NCBI GenBank assembly: GCA_028293545.1
Contig: JAQGOP010000048.1
Coordinates: forward strand, 1 to 64,000
Reading direction: 5' to 3'
DNA: 64,000 bases
Source of the DNA: Verrucomicrobiota bacterium
Lineage (GTDB): Bacteria; Verrucomicrobiota; Verrucomicrobiia; Opitutales; Opitutaceae
The notes under the pieces were generated by a model. That model was not told where the DNA came from, did not search any database, and was given only the letters and a program-made list of their open reading frames with translations. The translations under genes and the position numbers were made by a program. Positions 44,168-52,311 of the stretch are shown one piece after another; positions within the stretch are counted from its first letter, which is position 1, and every line of letters starts with the position of its first letter.

Positions 44168-44575
44168 CTAGTTCAGAATCACCCAGATGGCGCCGCCGGT
44201 GCAGTTCACATTCCCGACGTAATAAGTCCCGGGCGCATAGTTGGTGTCGATGGTCAGGAGCGCCCAGCCATAACCCGTGCCCCAATTGGCGAAGGGGAGG
44301 CTCCAACCGGTGGCAATCGGCGAAACCAGCGATGCACCCGAGTCGCCGGGTGCGCCCCAGCCCTGCGGACCGTAGCCGGTGTAGGTGTACGCGGGTGATC
44401 CGCCGACCCAATAGATCCAGAAGCTGAAGTCCTGCATGGAATTTCCGACCTGCACGTCGATCACGGAGCCCACGGTTTGGGTGCCCGTATATGCATACGT
44501 GGTGAAGACTTCGTCCGCATAGGAACCGGCCGACAAGGCGAACAGTAGCGTAAGGATTTGGATGCTTTTTTTCAT
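44168..44575 (-). CDS. Small secreted protein A of the signalling island
   Basis: 135 residues from ATG 44575. Signal peptide MKKSIQILTLLFALSAGSYA. The mature part is Gly/Tyr/Trp-rich and nearly without charge (FSFWIYWVGGSPAYTYTGYG), with a C-terminal LLTIDTNYAPGTYYVGNVN. This end resembles that of the second small secreted protein (45725): both read I-D-T-x(1-2)-A-P-x-(G/H)-x-Y-Y-(V/L)-G. Two cysteines at most. It is divergent from the membrane protein at 44916, with two CGTAAWWTTACG palindromes between. Function unknown; an extracellular structural or signal protein is possible. Confidence 0.72.
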   Translation of the reverse strand: MKKSIQILTLLFALSAGSYADEVFTTYAYTGTQTVGSVIDVQVGNSMQDFSFWIYWVGGSPAYTYTGYGPQGWGAPGDSGASLVSPIATGWSLPFANWGTGYGWALLTIDTNYAPGTYYVGNVNCTGGAIWVILN

Positions 44576-44649
44576 GGTTTTTGGGGTTTGCACGAAATGT
44601 GCGAGGGCAACGGCACGCCTTTTGGGACCGACGATAAAGGGCAAAAACG

Positions 44650-44663
44650 CCGTAATTTTACGG
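44650..44663. promoter_or_regulatory. Putative response-regulator site CCGTAATTTTACGG
   Basis: A perfect palindrome with arms CCGTAA/TTACGG, 75 bases upstream of the secreted-protein A start. It shares CGTAA-N2-TTACG with the site at 44799 and GTAA-N2-TTAC with 46161. The divergent gap 44576-44915 otherwise holds no gene. Confidence 0.5.
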
Positions 44664-44798
44664 ACAATGCTGGCGTAGTTGGGTGAAGAAGGAGCCGAGT
44701 TATTCGGCCGACTTACCCATGCTCTCGTGGTTCCTGTCCCAATTTATTTTCCATCCCGGAACGCTTGGGTGTCAGCTGCGCCGCAGGAAATCGTACGC

Positions 44799-44810
44799 CG
44801 TAAAATTACG
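44799..44810. promoter_or_regulatory. Putative response-regulator site CGTAAAATTACG
   Basis: Perfect palindrome with 5-base arms, 105 bases upstream of the membrane-anchored protein (44916). Same arms as the site at 44650 with a different central dinucleotide, which suggests a dyad recognised by a dimer. Confidence 0.5.
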
Positions 44811-44915
44811 TAAAGAAACCTCCTGTGAATCATTCGAAATCGGATTGTCCTTTGTCCGGCCGATGCGACTTGAAAACCAATCGTTTGGCGGGCGCGAACC
44901 CTTTGGAGTACAGTC

Positions 44916-45677
44916 GTGAGCATCCCCGCCGCCAAAAAATCGTCGATCGGTTATTGGGTGGCTGCGGCGGTCGTGGTCCTGGTGGCGTACGACATTTATA
45001 CCCGGGTGAAAGAACCGGCCGCGGGGGCGGGCGCATATAAAATCCTTCCGGCGCGCACAAGCCCGGCGGTCGATTCGCCGGAGGGTGACCAGCTTTTTGC
45101 CGGCTATATCAAAAGCTATTCCGTAGTGACCTACGCGGGATTCGTCTCGATGAATTCGGCTTCACTGCCACCGGATAAGCGGCACCGGCTGGCGAACCTG
45201 CTCGGCCAGCGCTCCCTCGAGGGTGCCCTGCTTACGCGACAGCGCATCCGGGAAAAAAGCACGGAGAAGCGGCAGAAGAGCCTGCCGACGGATGCGGCCA
45301 TTGCCAAGGAGTTCGGCGACGAGCTGCTCGCGGCCCTGCAGCGATTTGAACGCACTCTGCCCCAGCGGAGCCGGCTCCAGCCGTTGATTCAGGTGCTGAT
45401 CTACGATCGGGATGAGTTGAGCGTCACGCAGCTCGAAACCCTGGTCGACGGCCTGCAGTCGACCGTGGCGGCGCCGCTTCGCGTCGATGCGCCGATCGCC
45501 GACGTGGACCGGGCGATGGCAGTGGGACGCGAGGGCAATGACCGCGTGCTGGCAGAGGCCAGCGGGTATCTGTCGCCGACGCAGTTTGCTCGTCTCCGGG
45601 AATTGATCGAAGCGGAAAACGAGTACCAAAAATACTTCCGCTTTCGCCGGGCGCAGCCGGTCGCGCTGTCGCCATGA
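44916..45677 (+). CDS. Membrane-anchored hypothetical protein
   Basis: 253 residues, GTG start. A single N-terminal membrane helix (about 10-28, SIGYWVAAAVVVLVAYDIYT) with the rest probably periplasmic: helical, rich in Arg, Glu and Leu (RLANLLGQRSLEGALLTRQRIREK, AALQRFERTLPQ, FARLRELIEAENEY). No known domain. It lies between the two secreted-protein genes and converges on the second, with a long hairpin at their shared end. Both its promoter and that of its divergent neighbour carry the GTAA-N2-TTAC dyad. Confidence 0.7.
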   Translation: MSIPAAKKSSIGYWVAAAVVVLVAYDIYTRVKEPAAGAGAYKILPARTSPAVDSPEGDQLFAGYIKSYSVVTYAGFVSMNSASLPPDKRHRLANLLGQRSLEGALLTRQRIREKSTEKRQKSLPTDAAIAKEFGDELLAALQRFERTLPQRSRLQPLIQVLIYDRDELSVTQLETLVDGLQSTVAAPLRVDAPIADVDRAMAVGREGNDRVLAEASGYLSPTQFARLRELIEAENEYQKYFRFRRAQPVALSP

Positions 45678-45719
45678 AGAGTGCGCGGAAGAAAGTCCGC
45701 GCACTCGCTGTCTTCATGG
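45672..45719. terminator. Long bidirectional hairpin
   Basis: Outer arms CCATGAAGA/TCTTCATGG and inner arms GTGCGCGGA/TCCGCGCAC pair perfectly, with a 6-base loop AGAAAG and a 6-base bulge on one side. The left arm includes the stop codon of the gene at 44916, and the right arm lies 6 bases before the convergent stop at 45725. It serves both genes. Confidence 0.7.
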
Positions 45720-45724
45720 TGGGT

Positions 45725-46051
45725 TCAATACACCGTGACGTAGGTGTCGGAGCCGCTGGGGAAAGTCCCGAGGTAGTAGTGTCCGGTCGGGGCGCTGGTA
45801 TCGATGACGGCGAGAAAGGCGCACAGCCCCTGCCCGTTGAAATAAGGGCAGCTCACCGAATAGGCCGGGTAGTTGGGACTGGCGACGTTCGAATGCGAGG
45901 GGTTGTCGTCGTCGTCGCCTTCCTGCCAGGTCCACGGATCGGAGGCATTGTGCTGGATGACGAAGTTCACGTCGAGGGCAGTAGCGCACCCCCAGTGGGC
46001 GGCGCCGCAGGCCAAGGCCACGAGGGCCATGAGTCTTATGACTTTTTTCAT
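45725..46051 (-). CDS. Small secreted protein B of the signalling island
   Basis: 108 residues with signal peptide MKKVIRLMALVALACGAAHW. The mature part has an acidic DDDDN patch, four cysteines counting those near the signal, and a C-terminal FLAVIDTSAPTGHYYLGTFPSG that parallels the end of secreted protein A (44168). The two are likely distant paralogues. It is divergent from the response regulator, with a GTAAATTTAC palindrome between. Function unknown. Confidence 0.68.
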   Translation of the reverse strand: MKKVIRLMALVALACGAAHWGCATALDVNFVIQHNASDPWTWQEGDDDDNPSHSNVASPNYPAYSVSCPYFNGQGLCAFLAVIDTSAPTGHYYLGTFPSGSDTYVTVY

Positions 46052-46159
46052 GTTGGGTTGGGTTCGATCGGCCGGTCCGGTCCCGGAGGAATTCCGCGAT
46101 GCCCGCCAGCCTTGACCACAGCCTGCGCCGAGCCGGCGCGGAAGAGAGCGCCCAGATTA

Positions 46160-46171
46160 AGTAAATTTACA
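46160..46171. promoter_or_regulatory. Putative response-regulator site AGTAAATTTACA
   Basis: Palindrome GTAAATTTAC (46161-46170) in the 206-base divergent gap between secreted protein B (46051) and the response regulator (46258). It matches the GTAA-N2-TTAC core of the two upstream sites but lacks the outer C/G, so it is the weakest of the three. Confidence 0.4.
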
Positions 46172-46257
46172 CGGGATCGGCCGATTGAACCCTCAGGCAC
46201 TCCCAACGCCGCCATGAAACCTGCCGATCGATTCTGCTAAAGACCCTGCTGTCTGCC

Positions 46258-46905
46258 ATGCGTGCGTTCATTGTCGAAGACCATGTGATGTTCCGCGAGG
46301 TGGTGACCCGGATCTGCGAGCGGGAACTGGGCTATGAGGTGGTGGGTGCGACCGGCCTGGGGCAGGAGGCGGTTTCCCAGATCCTCGCGCATGAACCCGA
46401 CGTCGTCCTCCTGGACTTGAATCTCCCTGACATGGATGGCTTCGCCGTGGCCAAGGCCATCCTCGAATCCCGGCCCGCGACCCGGATCGTCGCGTTTTCC
46501 GCTTACGTGGACGACTACACCATGTACCGCATGGAAAAATCCGGCATGGCCGGCTTCGTGGACAAGACCACGAGCATCGTTGCAACCCTGCGAACCGCTT
46601 TGGAAACCGTCAGCCAGGGGAAGGCTTATTTTACGGCGGCCTACTATGCCGCCAAGAAACGGCGCGACGCGGACACGCAGTTCTTCACGAAGATTCTCTC
46701 CGAGCGGGAGTGCACTTTCGTCATGCTCGCAAGCCGGGGCCTGAGCGACGTGGAGATCGCGCCCATCCTCGGGATTTCGGTGCGGACGGCGGAGACGCAC
46801 CGAAGCCACATCCTGCACAAGTTGAAACTCAGTGGCACACCCAAGCTAATTGCCTTTGCCGTCGAGCGCGGACTGGTGCTTTCGTCGCGGAAGAGTCGCG
46901 GTTAG
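46258..46905 (+). CDS. NarL/FixJ-type response regulator
   Basis: 215 residues. Receiver domain (1-125) with acidic pair Glu7-Asp8, phospho-acceptor Asp53 (LLDLNLPD) and Lys103 (VDKTTS). LuxR-type helix-turn-helix at the C-terminus (LSDVEIAPILGISVRTAETHRSHI). A DNA-binding transcription factor activated by phosphorylation, expected to bind short inverted repeats. The sensor kinase of the same island lies 2.3 kb upstream, with three genes between; pairing is inferred. A GTAAATTTAC palindrome lies about 88 bases upstream, consistent with autoregulation. Confidence 0.93.
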   Translation: MRAFIVEDHVMFREVVTRICERELGYEVVGATGLGQEAVSQILAHEPDVVLLDLNLPDMDGFAVAKAILESRPATRIVAFSAYVDDYTMYRMEKSGMAGFVDKTTSIVATLRTALETVSQGKAYFTAAYYAAKKRRDADTQFFTKILSERECTFVMLASRGLSDVEIAPILGISVRTAETHRSHILHKLKLSGTPKLIAFAVERGLVLSSRKSRG

Positions 46906-47059
46906 AAAGGTGACCGCCAGCCCAGCGCCAATCTTGGTCGTTGTTCCGATGCAGGTGCAGTCCGCTGGGGAAGGGACGGGTCAGCGCGCGCACGTCCCGC
47001 CAATTGGACCGCATTGAGAAACCCGCGCCCGGGAGGAGCTCACTCTGCTGCACTCGCGT

Positions 47060-47071
47060 CCAATTGATTGA
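47060..47071 (-). promoter_or_regulatory. Putative LacI-family operator, motif 2
   Basis: CCAATTGATTGA (inverse TCAATCAATTGG), 37 bases upstream of the isomerase gene. The context TCCAATTGATTGAAAGGGCG is almost identical to that of the site at 52188 upstream of the TonB receptor (19 of 20 bases, differing G/A). That is strong evidence of a shared functional element. Confidence 0.6.
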
Positions 47072-47108
47072 AAGGGCGCTCCGTTGTCGCGCCGTTACCT
47101 GTCGCCTG

Positions 47109-47921
47109 ATGGTGGGTGCCATCTTGAAAGTTCGCTATTCGCGCGCGATTTCCACGTTGGGTTGCCCGACGCTCGGGTTGCGGCAAGTCCTCGAATTAGC
47201 CGCGCAGCACGGAATTGCCGGCGTGGAGTTGAGGGCCCTGGCTGCTTCCACAGATCTTCCGAAGTATTTTGCGGAAGCGGAATCGTCGGGGATGCGACCA
47301 CTGGAATTGTCGGTCGCTAACGACGTCGCGGTGCTGTCCTTGAACAGTTCCTGCGCTCTGATCGGCGGCGCCGAAACCGAATGGGCGCAACTGGCGGCAT
47401 TTGGCCAGTTGGCCGATCGCTTGACGGTGCCTTGGGTGCGGGTGTTCGACGGCAGCAGCGCGGGGGAAACGGACCTGTCGCTCGCATGGACTGCGCTCGA
47501 TCGCTGGCGGAAACTCCGACGGCGTTTCAAGTGGAAAACCGCGCTGCTCGTGGAGACGCATGGCATTCTCGCGAACGCCGAAGCGATCATGCGCTTCCTC
47601 GGAGGCGCGCCCGACGTCGGGTTGCTCTGGGACAGCCATTATACCTGGCTTTGCGGGGAAGATCCGGTGACGACCTGGCAAGCGATAGGCGCACGCGTGG
47701 AGCGAATTCATGTAAAGGACTCTCTTCGCTGCCATGACGCGCCTGGCGGTTGTGAGTATGTGCTCCCGGGCACGGGAGAATTTCCGATGAACCGACTTGG
47801 TCCGATCCTCGAGCGGGAGTTTTCCGGTGCGGTGACGCTCGAGTGGGAAAAGCTCTGGCATCCCGAAATCCCTTCGCTCGAGGCAGCGCTCGCTTCCGCT
47901 CGTGCGCGTGGCTGGTGGTAA
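47109..47921 (+). CDS. Sugar phosphate isomerase/epimerase-like TIM barrel
   Basis: 270 residues from ATG 47109. AP-endonuclease-2/xylose-isomerase-like TIM barrel with the metal-binding pattern ETHG, WDSHYTW, RIHVKDS and TLEWEK. The family includes inosose dehydratase/isomerases (IolE/IolI) and 3-keto-sugar-processing enzymes. The upstream frame to 46941 is rejected because it crosses the motif 2 operator and has no coding character. It is the only rightward gene at the left edge of the second catabolic region. It converges on the Gfo/Idh gene at 47945. Confidence 0.88.
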   Translation: MVGAILKVRYSRAISTLGCPTLGLRQVLELAAQHGIAGVELRALAASTDLPKYFAEAESSGMRPLELSVANDVAVLSLNSSCALIGGAETEWAQLAAFGQLADRLTVPWVRVFDGSSAGETDLSLAWTALDRWRKLRRRFKWKTALLVETHGILANAEAIMRFLGGAPDVGLLWDSHYTWLCGEDPVTTWQAIGARVERIHVKDSLRCHDAPGGCEYVLPGTGEFPMNRLGPILEREFSGAVTLEWEKLWHPEIPSLEAALASARARGWW

Positions 47922-47944
47922 CGCAGGGCGGACGCCGCGATCCC

Positions 47945-49039
47945 TCAGGCTTTCCCGGTCGAGCCCTTCCACAAAGCGAACGGGCTCACGGCGTCTGTCC
48001 GGAACGGCATCGACACCTTGCGGCCCGTGCGGGCTGATTCATAGGCGGCGAAGATCACCCCGAGCACGGCCCGGCCGTCCTCACCGGTCACTTCCGGTTT
48101 TCGATCGAAACGGACGCAGTCGACAAAATGCGCCATTTCCTGCGGAAAACCGTAGTTCCACGCCTCTTCAAAAATCGTGAAACTCCACCCCTGCGTGGAC
48201 CCTGCTTTCTCGACCGCGTAGGCATAGCCTTTCATACTGTACGTCTCGATGGAATTGCCGTGCAGGAGATCCGCGTAGGCGACGCCTTCCGATCCGTAGA
48301 CCTCCGCGCGATCGTCCATGCCGCCGAGCTTGGTCCAGCTTTCCTCGGCGATCCCGATCGTCCCGTCCTGAAATTCCACGATGATGACCGCGTTATCGTC
48401 GCCCTGGGTCTTGTCCCCGTGAACCTGGGTCGTGAGATGGGCGTAGACGGATTTCACCGGCGGCCGTCCCAGCATCCAGCGGAAGAATTCGATGCCGTGA
48501 CAGCCCATGTCCATCGTGACGCCACCGCCAGATCGCGTGACATCCCAAAAATGCGCCGCATGGGGTCCGTCGTGTTTCTCGGTCTGTTTGAGGAGCGTGG
48601 GCCGGCCCAGTGCGCCGGAATCGAGCAGCTGCTTTAGTCGAACGTACTTTGGCGCAAAGCAAAGTTCCTCGGCATACATGAGTTTCACGCCCGCATCGTG
48701 GCAGGCTTGGATCATGCGGTCCGCTTCCGCGAGATTGAGACAGAGCGGTTTTTCGATCACGACGTGTTTGCCGGCGGCCGCCGCATCGAGGACGACCTGG
48801 CAGTGCAGGTGGTTGGGTATGCCCACGACGATCATGTCGAGGTCCGACTGCTGGAGCAGCTCACGGTAGTCCGTGTAAGCCTGGGCGATCCCGAATTTTC
48901 GGGCGAAGGCTTCGACGTGTTCACGGTTCGGCGACGCCACGCCGATCAATTTCGCGTGCGGGCACTGCAGCAGCGATTCCGCGTGGATGGAGGAAATGAA
49001 CTGCGAACCGACCAAGCCGACATTGACGATTTCTTTCAT
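47945..49039 (-). CDS. Gfo/Idh/MocA-family oxidoreductase
   Basis: 364 residues. N-terminal VGLVGSQFISSIHAESL (the third glycine of the usual GxGxxG is replaced), catalytic VIEKPLCLN, and C-terminal-domain motif DMGCHGIEFFRW. NAD(P)-dependent oxidation of a sugar or cyclitol is expected. It is the third gene of a leftward operon (50937 to 47945) with a second Gfo/Idh and a TIM-barrel isomerase. The 75-base spacing from the previous gene holds no obvious promoter. Confidence 0.9.
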   Translation of the reverse strand: MKEIVNVGLVGSQFISSIHAESLLQCPHAKLIGVASPNREHVEAFARKFGIAQAYTDYRELLQQSDLDMIVVGIPNHLHCQVVLDAAAAGKHVVIEKPLCLNLAEADRMIQACHDAGVKLMYAEELCFAPKYVRLKQLLDSGALGRPTLLKQTEKHDGPHAAHFWDVTRSGGGVTMDMGCHGIEFFRWMLGRPPVKSVYAHLTTQVHGDKTQGDDNAVIIVEFQDGTIGIAEESWTKLGGMDDRAEVYGSEGVAYADLLHGNSIETYSMKGYAYAVEKAGSTQGWSFTIFEEAWNYGFPQEMAHFVDCVRFDRKPEVTGEDGRAVLGVIFAAYESARTGRKVSMPFRTDAVSPFALWKGSTGKA

Positions 49040-49114
49040 GAGGATGGGTGAGGGGATTTGGATTGCGGCCAGCAGAGGCTCGCCGCTCGACCAAGCCGGC
49101 GGCGACTCAACCGC

Positions 49115-49846
49115 CTACGCACGATGCCACGCCTTCAATTGCTCCAGTGAAAGTCGGACCCCGTCGAGCGGACTTCCGCGGTGCTGATCCGATTCGACGA
49201 TCAACCATTCGGCCGCTCCGACCGAGTCGATCGCTGCGAAGACCTCGCGAAAATCAACCGGTCCGCTGCCGAGCTCGTAGCTGTCCTTCAGGTGTACCAG
49301 CCGGCAGCGTCGCCCCAAATCCTTCAGCAGTCGTGACGGGGAAATCCCGGCGAAGTTGGCCCAATAAACGTCGACCTCGGCGGCAAGATTCCGGGGTTCG
49401 GCCGCGTTGAGAAGCCAGTCCAGCGCCAGCTGACCGTCCACCGACTTCATTTCGCCGTCGTGATTGTGATAACTGAATTCGAGACCGTGCGCGCGCAGGA
49501 TGGCTCCGTACCCGTTTAGCCGCTCGCCGATTTCCTCGCAGGCGCTGGCAGAACAAAAATGGGAGGGTGGCCACCACGAGCAAACGACGCGGCGCGTCCC
49601 GAGTGCGAGCGCATCGTCGATGATGCCGTGAAAACCCGCGGCCAAGGTTTCCAGGCGCACGTGCATCCCGATGATTTCAAGACCGGCCCGGCGCGTGGCC
49701 TCGGCGACGCCCTTCGCGTGCAGGTTGCCGTAGCCGGCCAGTTCGACGCCGGCGTAGCCCATCTTCCCGACGGCCGCGACCGTGGCCACAAAGTCTCGGG
49801 CACAATCCTCGTGGAGCGACCAAAGTTGGAGGCCGATCGGAATCAT
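49115..49846 (-). CDS. Sugar phosphate isomerase/epimerase-like TIM barrel
   Basis: 243 residues. TIM-barrel signature: IGLQLWSLHEDC, GYAGVELAGYG, FSYHNHDGE (catalytic/metal His and Glu), AEVDVYW, LVHLKDSY and IVESDQ. The set of metal ligands is complete. The ATG overlaps the stop of the upstream Gfo/Idh gene (ATGA), indicating a functional pair: oxidation to a keto sugar followed by isomerisation, epimerisation or beta-elimination. This pairing is known for inositol and 3-keto-glycoside pathways; which applies here is open. Confidence 0.9.
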   Translation of the reverse strand: MIPIGLQLWSLHEDCARDFVATVAAVGKMGYAGVELAGYGNLHAKGVAEATRRAGLEIIGMHVRLETLAAGFHGIIDDALALGTRRVVCSWWPPSHFCSASACEEIGERLNGYGAILRAHGLEFSYHNHDGEMKSVDGQLALDWLLNAAEPRNLAAEVDVYWANFAGISPSRLLKDLGRRCRLVHLKDSYELGSGPVDFREVFAAIDSVGAAEWLIVESDQHRGSPLDGVRLSLEQLKAWHRA

Positions 49847-50937
49847 GGTTTGGCCCTGCGAGCGGGAGGAGCGGGCAAACGCACTTCTCGTCCCGTCTGC
49901 GCCGATCGATAGATCGCGTCCAGAATTCGCTGCACTGCGAGCGATTCCTCCATCGGGACAAACGGAGTGGCCTCGCCGAGGAGACAGTCGATGAAGTGAT
50001 GCATCCGGTTCGGATGGACGAGGGGCGGAAGTGGGCGGATGGCCTCGGTGACGTAACCGTTCTCGCCGTTCCGGAAGACCTGCAGATTGGGGAGGCTAAG
50101 GCCGGCTTCTGTGCCAAAAAGATGGCTGCCGTTGACATCGGCGAGCGGCTGATGGCATGCCCAAGCGCATTCGAGGAGAACCGTGCGACCGCTCCGAAGC
50201 TTGATCAAGGCGACGGCCAGGTCGTCGACATCGAAGGGCCGCCGGGGATCGATTTCACTTTTGCCCCAGTCGCCATCGCCCCTCTGCTGTGGTCCGAATT
50301 TCGCGAAGGTCGAACCGCTCACGGCTGCGGCGTCAAAATCTCCCACCACGTACAGGCAGCGATCGAGCGCGTGGACCCCGATGTCGTAAAGGCCGCCCCC
50401 GCCGGAAAATTTCCGCTGCGTGAACCAGGAGCCGATCCGGGGAATTCCGGACCGGCGCGACCACGAAGTCTTGGCATGATATACGTCCCCGAGAACGCCA
50501 CGGGTGACCAACTGCCGGGCGGTCTGCACCTCGGGATCGAAGCGCAAATTCTGTCCGACCATGAGCAGCCGGCGTTGCTTCCTCGCTTCTGCCACGAGGA
50601 GAGCAGCGTCGCGACCGCTGGTCGCCATGGGTTTTTCCAGCAACACGTGCTTACCTTGCCGGAGGGCCTGGAGTGCCACCGGTGCGTGCAGATAATTGGG
50701 CAGCGCAATCGAAACGACATCGATGTCGTCGCGAGACAGGATTTTCGCGTAGTCGAGCACCGCTTCCGGCAGCCCGAATTCCTCCGCGGCCTGCCGCGCG
50801 CGTTCGGCGGATGTATCGGCCACGGCCACAACTTCGGCGGCGGGGTGGAGCTGGAAGCCCCGGATATGATCGAGGCCAATGGCGCCAGCGCCGATGACTC
50901 CGATCCGATAGCGATCTTTCTTGGGCGTTTTCTGCAT
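49843..50937 (-). CDS. Gfo/Idh/MocA-family oxidoreductase
   Basis: 364 residues from ATG 50937. Rossmann motif IGVIGAGAIGLDHIRGF, catalytic LEKPMATSG, and C-terminal-domain motif GGLYDIGVHALDRCLY. The longer frame from 51003 is rejected because it overlaps the TCAATCAATTGA operator. First gene of the three-gene leftward operon, with the operator 62 bases upstream. It lies next to the LacI regulator, which points the same way. Confidence 0.92.
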   Translation of the reverse strand: MQKTPKKDRYRIGVIGAGAIGLDHIRGFQLHPAAEVVAVADTSAERARQAAEEFGLPEAVLDYAKILSRDDIDVVSIALPNYLHAPVALQALRQGKHVLLEKPMATSGRDAALLVAEARKQRRLLMVGQNLRFDPEVQTARQLVTRGVLGDVYHAKTSWSRRSGIPRIGSWFTQRKFSGGGGLYDIGVHALDRCLYVVGDFDAAAVSGSTFAKFGPQQRGDGDWGKSEIDPRRPFDVDDLAVALIKLRSGRTVLLECAWACHQPLADVNGSHLFGTEAGLSLPNLQVFRNGENGYVTEAIRPLPPLVHPNRMHHFIDCLLGEATPFVPMEESLAVQRILDAIYRSAQTGREVRLPAPPARRAKP

Positions 50938-50999
50938 GGGACTTCGGAACGAAGGCCAAGGAAGCGCCAAAGCCCGACCCGCCTCAACTCGCCCGGAGT

Positions 51000-51011
51000 T
51001 CAATCAATTGA
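51000..51011 (+). promoter_or_regulatory. Putative operator motif 2, perfect palindrome
   Basis: TCAATCAATTGA, a dyad TCAAT-N2-ATTGA, 62 bases upstream of the Gfo/Idh start at 50937 and 50 bases beyond the LacI stop. Confidence 0.6.
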
Positions 51012-51061
51012 GAGGACGTATCACCTAATGGCGGGCTGCTCGCCGCTGCGCTGCGCCTCAG

Positions 51062-52096
51062 TTATGGGAGCGGAGCACGGATCGAAGAACCTTCACGCCA
51101 GCGGCCGCGGATCAGGATTCGCTGCAGATCATTGGGTGTGCCCCGCTGGCTGTGCTCGAGCATGGACACCAGGACCTCCGCCGCGACCCGACCGATGTTG
51201 CGGGGATCCTCGACCATGCCAGTGAACGATTCGTCCCCTTCCATCGGCCCGAGGAGGACGAGGCCGATCTCACCCGGGATCTTGAGGCGCAACGTGTCGG
51301 TGACGACCGAGGCCTGATAGTCTCCCCCGATCAGGGCATCGGGCCGATGCGCTTTCATCCACCGGCGAAACGGTGCGATTTTCGCAGCCTCGAAACTTCC
51401 CCGGTAAGGCGGCAGGCGGTCGGTCTCCGGCCAACCCTGCTGGCAGTGCAGGTATGCGGAAAGGAAAGTCCCATGGACGCGCCGGTCGTGTTCCTCGGGT
51501 ACGATGAAACCGATCCGCCGGTAGCCGCGCTCGCGGAGGCGGGCGCAGATTTCACGGACGGAAAAATAGTGGTCCTGATTCACACTATGGAGCTGGGGAC
51601 TCTTCAGGGTATTGCCCAAGGCGACGCCAGAGAGATAGGTGAAGTCCAGGTCGAGAACGGTGTCGACGCGCGGCTGTGGGCACACGATCACGCCGCGGAT
51701 ATTCCGCGCGCGGAAGACTCCAGTCAGGCGTGCGGGGCGTTTCGCGTAGTCAGCCATGTCGAAGACGACGAGCTGATATCCGAGTTCTTGGGCGCGCTGG
51801 CGGCAGGCTTCGAAGTAATCGAGAAAGACCTTGTAGCTGCGCCACTCGAATTCCTGCGCCGTCGTGGCGAGCCACGCGAGGGTGCCATGAAAGCCAGGCT
51901 TGCGCAGCGAATTGCGGTAAGCCGAGAAAGCGGCCAGCATCGGGTCGCGCACGTAGCCCAGCTTGGTTACCGCCGCCTTCACGCGCTCGACGGTGGCCGC
52001 AGGTACGCGCGGATCGTTTTTTAACGCCAGGCAAACGGTCGACGGGTGGACCTTAAGATACTTGGCGACGTCCTTCTGGGTCGTGGGTCCAGCCAT
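51062..52096 (-). CDS. LacI-family transcriptional regulator 2
   Basis: 344 residues from ATG 52096 (a TTG at 52102 would lie inside the operator). Helix-turn-helix TQKDVAKYLKVHPSTVCLAL at the N-terminus, linker GYVRDPMLAAFSAYR of the verrucomicrobial type, and an effector domain with GVIVCPQPRVDTVL and GEIGLVLLGPMEGDESFTGM. Its recognition-helix residues (HPSTVCLAL) differ from regulator 1 (SLSTVSYAL), in line with two different operator sequences. A motif 2 site abuts its start codon, suggesting autorepression. It probably controls the 47-60 kb genes. Confidence 0.92.
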   Translation of the reverse strand: MAGPTTQKDVAKYLKVHPSTVCLALKNDPRVPAATVERVKAAVTKLGYVRDPMLAAFSAYRNSLRKPGFHGTLAWLATTAQEFEWRSYKVFLDYFEACRQRAQELGYQLVVFDMADYAKRPARLTGVFRARNIRGVIVCPQPRVDTVLDLDFTYLSGVALGNTLKSPQLHSVNQDHYFSVREICARLRERGYRRIGFIVPEEHDRRVHGTFLSAYLHCQQGWPETDRLPPYRGSFEAAKIAPFRRWMKAHRPDALIGGDYQASVVTDTLRLKIPGEIGLVLLGPMEGDESFTGMVEDPRNIGRVAAEVLVSMLEHSQRGTPNDLQRILIRGRWREGSSIRAPLP

Positions 52097-52098
52097 CC

Positions 52099-52110
52099 TC
52101 AATCAGTTGA
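52099..52110 (+). promoter_or_regulatory. Putative operator motif 2 at LacI start
   Basis: TCAATCAGTTGA, two bases upstream of the LacI ATG (reverse strand), overlapping where its ribosome-binding site would be. A mirror of the arrangement at 15265 for regulator 1. Confidence 0.6.
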
Positions 52111-52187
52111 ATTGGCGGGGGAGCGGGGCAACCCTAAAGCGCCGGCATGCGTTTTCGAGTGGGAAATATCCGGAAAATATTGCCAAT

Positions 52188-52199
52188 CCAATTGATTGA
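52188..52199 (-). promoter_or_regulatory. Putative operator motif 2 upstream of TonB receptor
   Basis: CCAATTGATTGA in the context TCCAATTGATTGAAAGAGCG, 112 bases upstream of the TonB receptor and 91 bases upstream of the divergent LacI gene. It differs in one base of 20 from the site at 47060. Confidence 0.6.
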
Positions 52200-52311
52200 A
52201 AGAGCGGCCCGTTGAAAGCCCACGGTTCAGACTTAGGAACGCCATCACCCGAACGGGAGGCGGATTTCCGTTCGTTCCTTTTGATTTCCCCCTCGACCCC
52301 CCAAGAGAACC

